Below, piece by piece: positions 62,918 through 64,000 of a stretch of DNA of 64,000 nt. The stretch covers positions 124,001-188,000 of the forward strand of contig JADJQS010000006.1 of NCBI GenBank assembly GCA_016712635.1, written 5' to 3'. The translations under genes were made by a program, and so were the position numbers. Origin of the DNA: Gammaproteobacteria bacterium. GTDB lineage: Bacteria; Pseudomonadota; Gammaproteobacteria; SZUA-140. The notes under the pieces are model-generated. The model was not told the origin of the DNA and did no database searches. It saw only the letters and a program-made list of their open reading frames with translations. Position 1 is the first letter of the stretch. Each line of letters opens with the position of its first letter.

Positions 62918-63806
62918 AGACGAGCTCGCCTGTCTGGAACGCTTCCTGGACGCGTTGTGGATGGAGCGCGGCCTGACGCGCGCGACCCTGAGCGCCTATC
63001 GCAATGATCTCGAAGGACTCGGGCGCTGGCTGGCCGGCGGCGGCCGTACGCTGGCGACAGCGGGGAGCGGTGACCTGCACGACTACCTCGCGACGCGGGT
63101 GCGCTCCGGCGCACGCCCGCGAACCACCGCGCGGCTGGTGTCCAGCATGCGCCGCTTCTATCAGTATCTGGTGCGTGAGGGGCTTGCCCGGAGCGACCCC
63201 AGCAGCCGCATCGATGCCCCCAGGCTGGGGCGGCCGTTGCCCAAATCGCTGACCGAGACCGAGGTCGAGGCACTGCTCGCCGCGCCCGACGCGTCCGCCG
63301 CGCTGGGCCTGCGCGACCGTGCGATGCTGGAGCTGTTGTACGCCGCGGGTCTGCGCGTCTCGGAGCTGGTGGGCCTGGCCCTGACCCGCGTCAATCCGCG
63401 CCAGGGCGTCGTGCGCGTCCTCGGCAAGGGCGGCAAGGAACGCCTGGTCCCGGTTGGCGAAGAGGCGCTGGCATGGCTGGAGACCTATCTGCGCGACAGC
63501 CGTCCCGTCCTGCTGGGCGGGCGTGCGTCAGAGGCGGTGTTTGTCACCGCGCGCGGTGACGCGATGACGCGCCAGGCCTTCTGGCACCTGATAAAGCGCT
63601 ACGCGCACCGGGCCGGGATCGTGAAGCCGCTGTCGCCGCACACCCTGCGTCACGCCTTCGCGACCCACCTGCTGGATCATGGCGCGGACCTGCGCGTGCT
63701 GCAGATGCTGCTCGGCCATAGCGACCTCTCGACTACACAAATCTATACGCACATCGCGCGCGAACGGTTGAAAAGCCTGCATGCCAGGCACCACCCGCGT
63801 GGCTGA
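62871..63806 (+). CDS. xerD: XerD tyrosine recombinase
   Basis: This 311-residue recombinase resolves chromosome dimers at dif with XerC. The N-terminal SAM-like domain (FLDALWMERGLTRATLSAYR) precedes the catalytic domain with Arg (AGLRVSELVGL), Lys (KGGKERLVP), HTLRHAFATHLL and LGHSDLSTTQIYTH, where Tyr is the nucleophile. ATG 62871 gives the normal length; the ORF is open upstream through ogt. dsbC follows, as in other gammaproteobacteria. Confidence 0.94.
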   Translation: METATASAAAPPRLPEDELACLERFLDALWMERGLTRATLSAYRNDLEGLGRWLAGGGRTLATAGSGDLHDYLATRVRSGARPRTTARLVSSMRRFYQYLVREGLARSDPSSRIDAPRLGRPLPKSLTETEVEALLAAPDASAALGLRDRAMLELLYAAGLRVSELVGLALTRVNPRQGVVRVLGKGGKERLVPVGEEALAWLETYLRDSRPVLLGGRASEAVFVTARGDAMTRQAFWHLIKRYAHRAGIVKPLSPHTLRHAFATHLLDHGADLRVLQMLLGHSDLSTTQIYTHIARERLKSLHARHHPRG

Positions 63807-63894
63807 CCGGCGTGCCGGGAGTGTTACCCGGGCACGAAAATCCGCACGCGACTCTGCTATCATGTGCATCACCTCAATCACGAGAACGATCGCC

Positions 63895-64000
63895 ATGCTG
63901 AAGAACGTCCTTGCCGCCGCCCTCCTGGCCACCGTCTGCCTCACACCGCTCGCCGGGGCGGAGGATGCCGTGCCCGAGGCGGTGCGCAAGATGCTGACCG
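63895..64000 (+). CDS. dsbC: DsbC-like thiol:disulfide interchange protein (partial)
   Basis: The first 35 codons are in the window. They encode a signal sequence (MLKNVLAAALLATVCLTPLA) and the mature start AEDAVPEAVRKMLT, which fits the N-terminal dimerisation helix of DsbC. The call leans on position directly after xerD, the usual dsbC location. The gene runs off the window end. Confidence 0.65.
   Translation, partial: MLKNVLAAALLATVCLTPLAGAEDAVPEAVRKMLT

Overview
The window is GC-rich chromosomal DNA from a gammaproteobacterium. Several conserved housekeeping neighbourhoods support this: recN-nadK divergent from hrcA-grpE-dnaK-dnaJ-dapB, ratA-rnfH convergent with bamE, bamE divergent from fur, ssrA next to smpB, ffh-rpsP-rimM-trmD-rplS, and xerD followed by a dsbC-like gene. 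A high-GC, Chromatiales-like lineage is plausible, but the species cannot be fixed from the sequence alone.

Layout. 1-5.3 kb: end of sucA, then sucB, lpdA, sucC and sucD (2-oxoglutarate dehydrogenase and succinyl-CoA synthetase), with clusters of short palindromic repeats in two of the spacers. 5.3-10.2 kb: an accessory region of lower GC holding a putative PD-(D/E)xK nuclease gene, a partner gene with an out-of-frame SEC-C zinc motif, a truncated AraC gene, a GFA-family remnant, a truncated hemoglobin, a small membrane protein and a hydrolase remnant. 10.2-14.0 kb: a minus-strand operon for carbamoyltransferase, an SxtJ-like protein broken by an in-frame TGA, a DUF5989 protein and an SGNH hydrolase. 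14.2-21.8 kb: a complete pgaABCD operon for poly-beta-1,6-N-acetylglucosamine, headed by a MinD/FlhG-like ATPase gene with a frameshift.

22-30.3 kb: a bifunctional aldolase/short-chain dehydrogenase, an AT-rich stretch with several DnaA boxes, tRNA-Arg(CCU), a copper-resistance block (secreted His/Cys-rich protein, CopA, CopB) and a Kef-type antiporter. 30.4-38.8 kb: three TPR/O-GlcNAc-transferase-like (GT41, SPINDLY type) genes with an FkbM methyltransferase between the first two. The second and third share almost identical DNA blocks, and the second carries a one-base deletion. 38.8-42.1 kb: LysR regulator, extradiol dioxygenase and two small proteins. 42.1-45.1 kb: tmRNA, smpB, ratA, rnfH, bamE, fur.

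45.2-54 kb: recN, nadK, and the heat-shock operon with a sigma-32-type promoter overlapping the end of grpE, then dapB. 54-58 kb: an outer-membrane-barrel-like protein, a CorB-type protein, a cytochrome c assembly-like membrane protein and a metallo-beta-lactamase-fold protein. 58-61.8 kb: ffh-rpsP-rimM-trmD-rplS. 61.9-64 kb: a small repetitive periplasmic protein, Ogt-type methyltransferase, XerD and the start of a DsbC-like protein.

The parts most worth a second look are the TPR/GT41 array with apparent gene conversion, the MinD-like ATPase at the head of the pga operon, the nuclease/SEC-C pair bracketed by inverted repeats, the DnaA-box cluster, and the co-varying palindromic repeats around the suc genes. 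No CRISPR array, complete insertion sequence, prophage or rRNA was found.
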